DNA of 64,000 bases, from the NCBI RefSeq assembly GCF_036884655.1, contig NC_088347.1:15587001-15651000 (forward strand), written 5' to 3'. The DNA is from Musa acuminata AAA Group. Its lineage: Eukaryota > Streptophyta > Magnoliopsida > Zingiberales > Musaceae. Made by a program: the position numbers and the translations under genes. Below are positions 59,534 to 64,000 of this stretch, one piece after another; the first letter of the stretch is position 1, and each line of letters opens with the position of its first letter. A model generated the notes under the pieces. It was given only the letters and a program-made list of their open reading frames with translations. It made no database searches and was not told the DNA's origin.

Positions 59534-60418
59534 ATGGCTCTTTTCGGCTTTCAAGATGGTTACTCTCTCATTCGTCCTCCCTTTTTTAATGGGATGGACT
59601 ACACATTTTAGAAAACTCGAATGAGAGTTTTCTTGCTTTATTTGGATTTGAACTTATGGAACTTTGTCGAATCCAGTTTTAAAAGGTCTTCTCTTCTAAT
59701 AAAAGATTGAAATGATTTGGAGAAGAAGATGTTTTATTAAAATGCTAGAGCTATGAACACTCTATTTTGCGCCTTAGACAAAAACGAGTTTAATCGGGTT
59801 TCTACTTGCGAAACGGCTTTCGACATATGACACACTCTTGAAATCATACACGAAGGAACAAGTAGTGTTAAGGATTCTAAAGTTAATTTTTTAATGCATG
59901 ATTTTGAACTTTTTCATATGAAACCAAGCGAAACCATTGTTGACATGTACACCCATTTTATGGATGTCATCAATGGTTTAAAAGCACTTGGTAGAAGTTT
60001 TTCAAATTTTGAACTTGTTAACAAGATCTTAAGATCACTTTCTAAAACTTAGAAATCGAAAGTAATGGCAATACAAGAAATAAAATATTTAAATATTTTT
60101 TCACTTGAAAAACTTATCGGTTCATTGATGACATATGAAATGGTGCACAATGCACATGATGAACATGATGAACAAAACCACCTTCCAAAGAATAGGAAGG
60201 ATTTGGTACTTAGAACAAGGCTAATGAAACAAAAATTAAAGAACAAAAAGAACACAACTACTTGCTTTGAACGCAAGAAGAATAACACAAATTGGGATAA
60301 ATTGAGCTCATTCAAAGACGAGGAGAAAATCAACAAAGGCAAGGTGGCAAACTACGCCTTAATGACTTTCAACGATGAGATAATCGAAACTCCCTTAATT
60401 TATTTTGAAATTACATGA
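59534..60418 (+). pseudogene. element L gag
   Basis: Starts at ATG 59,534 (MALFGFQDGYSLIRPPFFNG). Family pieces are LFCALDKNEFNRVSTCETAF, MKPSETIVDMYTHFMDVING and LEKLIGSLMTYEMVHNAHDE. The end, KGKVANYALMTFNDE...YFEIT, is followed by TGA at 60,416-60,418. Several stops fall in the first half; the second half (60,065-60,418) is open for 117 codons. No clear zinc knuckle survives (only CFERKK). The junction to non-coding sequence matches that of element J. Confidence 0.85.
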
Positions 60419-63140
60419 TGATTTTCATGATGTATTTCTTTTTTTTTAGTTTAAAAAAATATTTTTCTTAAAAATTACATGTTTAATAAATGAAAATATA
60501 AAAAATTAGAAATAATGCTTATCTAGTAATTTTGAAAATAATCATGAAAATTACATGTGTTATGATAAAGGAACAAAATGTTAGACTTAAATCATGCTAG
60601 ATGTTTTAATGATAATGTGCATTTTAATGATTTTCGTATTACTTTTGGCTGAAAACACTTAATGAAATCATGATTGATTTGAAGTAATGATTTGATAATA
60701 ATATTTAATGAGTTTATCTTTCAAAATTATGCATGATAATTCTTGTGATTTATGGATTATCGATTTTTACTATAATGAAAATTGCTTTTTCGGTTTTAAA
60801 AATGATGCATGGCTTTTGTATGGAAACTAAGCATGAAAAGTTAGATTTACCTAAAAAGAAAAAAGCATGATTACAACAAACAAAATGAACTTGATTGAAA
60901 ATGCTTTATGTTTGATGAAATAATTTTCAATGATACATAATGATGTAATTATGTAATGAAAATATTAAAATTTTTGGTACCATGGTGATTTTATACTATG
61001 CATGAGATTTAAAAATGATGCATGATGATTTTTGTGATTTATGCCTTATTGATATTTGTCGTAATAAATCTTGCACTTTCGGTTTTAAACATAATACATG
61101 TTTTTATTTGGCATAAATGAAATAAAATCATATGAATTGAAACAACTAAAGAGAGGAAAACATTTTGCTTGAAAATTATTTTTCTCCATCTTATTGATTT
61201 TGATGAATCCATTTGTATCATTTTTACGAATCTCTTGGACTTTGAAAATGATTTTGATGATTTAAATTTGAATAAATTTTTATCCAAATCATGATCTTGA
61301 TTTCTTGATATTTACAAATTGAGATTTATTATGAATCAAGATTTTTCATTAATCATTCTTCTACAAGATTGAATGAATTCTATCTATATCATGATCTTCT
61401 AAGAATTCATTTCATTATTTATTTAAGAGGAGATTTGTTAAAATGAATCATGCTTTCTCTTGAATTCTCAAAATTTTAACTTGAAAATTATTTTTATTAA
61501 TCAAGATTATCTACTATGATTCTTTCTTTTCACTATTTGAGATATTAAAAAAGAATCATAATATGTCTATTGATACTCATGATTTATCTTCACGATCTTT
61601 GATATTTTATCTCTCATAATATGATTTTTATGTACAATTCCTTGTATTCATGAAATATTTATCTCAACACCCAATTAATTCTTTTTGATATTCTTTATAT
61701 GATGATATGAATGCATGAAATATTCATGAATTTATTTTGATACATACAAATGATAACAGAGGGAAAAGTTATGATTGTAGGATGAAATTTGACAAATTGA
61801 TACCATCATGATGTGAAATATTTATGATTTGGAATGATGCTTTTTATTATAATGTTATATGTGATGTATTGCATATAATGTGTATCAGGAATACTCTAAA
61901 TGATGAATGTTTGGTATCATGATCAAAATGTTGATAAATGCTTAAAATTTTTAATATTTTAGTATCATGTATGATATGCTCATAATGATGATTAATTTAT
62001 ATTTTGGTATCGTGCATGAAAAATGAAATGTAAAGTTTTAAAATTATGCATTTTGTAAATTGAAACTATAATGATACACAAACATATTGAAATAAGGTTG
62101 ATACTTAACCCTTGTCATGATTTGAAGATTATAGTAAAGGAAAATGAATTACACAATTGTATTGTTATTCCCTTCTTTTTAACAATGACAAAGGGGGAGC
62201 AAAACTTGCTAGAAAACAAATTTGCTAGCTTGTATCTTTCAAGAAGAAGCAAAATGCTTGCTCATCAAAACAAGATGCAAAAATTTTGCCAACTTTCATG
62301 TGTAAAATTTGCTAGCTCACAAATTGCAAGGAGAAAAACTTTCTAAGAAGCAAAGTTGCTAGCTTATTCAAAAATGATGCATGCAATACTTATGAGTTTA
62401 TTATGATAATGTATTTGATGTATTGCATATCATGATTAAAATTATATTGACTTGAATTAAATTTAAATTCAAGGTTTATCTTAATTATGACATATTGCAA
62501 TAAGAATGATACTTTATTTTTATCATAATTTAAAAATTGATGAATTGCACTATTGTTTTTGTTATTCTCCTCTTTTTGCTAATGACAAAGGAGGAGAAAG
62601 AATTTCTAGCATGCACATCATGAAAAGAGGCAAACTTGCTAGCTTGCAATCTCAAGAAGCAAAAAGTTGTTGTATCAACAAAAGCAAAAAATGCTCTTAC
62701 TAACTTGCACATCTAGCAAAATTAATAAATTTACATATTTCAAGAAACAAGAGTTGCCTTCTTGAACATCTCAAAAATGCTAGCTTGGATGTTCTAAAAT
62801 GTTATAAAATTTACTTGCTTGTATGTTGTAGAACTTACTATCTTACTACCTTGCATATCTATGATGATAGCAAAATTGCATGATGATAAAACTAGAGATT
62901 ATGTTTATCATACAATGAGTTGAACTTGTATTTCCAAACATTTGATAGTTGGTACTTCTCCTTTTTGTTGATGACAAAGGGGGAGAAGTATGATCATGTT
63001 ATGCATGATGACGTATTATAAATATTCACAATGAATATTTGTAAGGACTTGAGTTCAGCTTGAATTCAAGGTTCTATCAATATAGCATATTGATAGGGGG
63101 AGTTTGTTTAAACTCCGGGAGTTAAGATTAACTCCATCGT
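60419..63140 (+). other. element L 3' non-coding region
   Basis: 2.7 kb AT-rich, with no domain. It holds three polypurine-like motifs: 62,169-62,200, 62,566-62,599 and 62,956-62,990 (core GATGACAAAGGGGGAGAA or a near form). 62,200-62,900 is dense in GCTAGCTTGCA-type words, the same family as in H and J (reverse orientation there). It breaks off at about 63,138 without the terminal polypurine tract. Confidence 0.8.
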
Positions 63141-64000
63141 CGGGCCATGGATTCTGGCATCGGGCCAAGAAGAGTGAATATTGCGCCAAGGATATCGAAG
63201 TTACGGAGTCAACTGGCTGATTGGGCAATAGGTCGCAAGAGAGAACGATACATCGAAGAATCGGATGAAGCGTCGAGGGACCAATGACATGCCGGACAAC
63301 ATGATTAATGCTTAGTATTAATTGTCTAGATCGAAGTGTGTTTTACATGTGTAGGATTAACTATGATAGTAAGACATGAAGCAAAATAAAGTCCCGGAGT
63401 CAAGGACACGATTTCGTTGGAAGTTCGAGAGTTCGTCGGAAGTCCCGACGTTCGTCAAAAGTTCTGGCGGAACCAGCCGAGAAGTCTCAGAGCTTGCTAG
63501 AGAAGCTCATCGAAACTCGCCAAGAAGATCATCGTGAAGTCTAGGAGCTTGTCGGGAGTATGCCGGAACATTGCCGAGAGTTCGTCGGAAGTTCGTCGGA
63601 AGATCGCCGAAAGAAACTAAGACATAGGGACTTATTTAGCTTAGTAAATGTCTTAGGAATCGTAATTAGCACGTAATTGGATTTGGATTTGGGCCAACCC
63701 AATTAGGGGTCAGCTAGGCCCATGTAAGGACTGTGTTGGTTCCAATAAGAGGCCCAAACAGTGTCACAAGAAGTCTCACTGTCATGGCACAGTCTTTGAG
63801 ACTATGTCAGGTGGTGGTACCACCAAACTAGGCAATTGTACCACCCCCGGCAGGGTGCCAGGCGATGGCACCGCCAGTCTGGGCGGTGGTACCACCCAAT
63901 GTCAGACTGACACTAGCGGTGGTACCGCCCAACGCAAGCGGTGGTACCGCCCGTGCCCAAGAAATCGGGGATGAGATGCTTTTAGGATCCAAGTTTGAAT
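63141..64000 (+). repeat. element L 3' LTR, 5'-truncated, continues past window
   Basis: Starts at GGGCCATGGATTC, matching about position 54,214 in the 5' LTR, so ~180 bp of the LTR start and the terminal tract are missing. Three GTTCGTCGGAAG-like words and about five palindromic modules (63,805-63,955) are present. Confidence 0.87.

Larger units (their letters stand above)
54030..64000 (+). mobile_element. element L: gag-only Sirevirus derivative (runs off right edge)
   Basis: 5' LTR in two parts (54,030-55,180 and 59,049-59,483) split by a LINE, primer-binding site, gag 59,534-60,418, non-coding 60,419-63,140, then a 3' LTR lacking its first ~180 bp and cut by the window end. No pol is present. 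Same architecture as J but opposite orientation; it is inserted in J's 5' LTR. Confidence 0.87.

Noticed and set aside
1..64000. tRNA, rRNA or microRNA genes
   Set aside because: I saw no cloverleaf with box A/B and no rRNA segments. The TGGTATCA-type matches are retrotransposon primer-binding sites, not tRNA genes.

Overview
This is a 64 kb window from a plant nuclear genome. It holds the 5' half of one host gene, the TOR-complex scaffold gene RAPTOR, on the minus strand at 1-12.5 kb. The rest is dominated by nested retrotransposons, nearly continuous from 17.3 kb to the right end. I infer a monocot, possibly Zingiberales/Musaceae, from the style of the dispersed repeats, but this cannot be proven from the window.

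1-12.5 kb: fifteen RAPTOR coding exons (767 codons) can be read with consistent splice phases. They cover the start codon, the caspase-like N-terminal domain and the first HEAT repeats. The WD40 half lies beyond base 1. Intron 2 is 5.3 kb and holds a probable solo LTR, a 320-bp tandem duplication and a TAT microsatellite. Intron 1 (2.4 kb) holds a ~224-bp tandem duplication. 12.5-17.3 kb is the RAPTOR 5' flank followed by AT-rich sequence with no supported gene.

17.3-33.5 kb: a four-level nest of Sirevirus-type Ty1/copia elements (D < E < B < A; each sits inside the previous one). Element A (20,732-28,380) is nearly complete, with 5' LTR, primer-binding site, gag-pol broken by seven stops and two frameshifts, and a truncated 3' LTR. 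Element E keeps both LTR starts, an env-like or plant-transposon-type ORF, and a near-perfect target duplication inside the pol of element D.

33.5-64 kb: a Tork-like copia element (F) is split into at least five pieces. Into it went an LTR insertion, a chromodomain-type Ty3/gypsy element (G, perfect CTCAA target duplication) that itself holds a partial Sirevirus (H), a solo Sirevirus LTR (I, perfect CAAAC duplication), and a gag-only Sirevirus (J). J's 5' LTR holds a second gag-only Sirevirus (L) in the opposite orientation. L's 5' LTR in turn holds a LINE whose 5' half is inverted and which is flanked by a 14-bp target duplication.

The least ordinary observations are: (i) two opposite-orientation Sirevirus copies lacking pol with the same gag-to-noncoding junction, which suggests a mobilised non-autonomous family; (ii) several polypurine-tract-like motifs per element; (iii) GC-rich palindromic modules in the LTRs whose copy number differs between the two LTRs of one element; (iv) the LINE 5' inversion; (v) several deletion junctions that removed element interiors.
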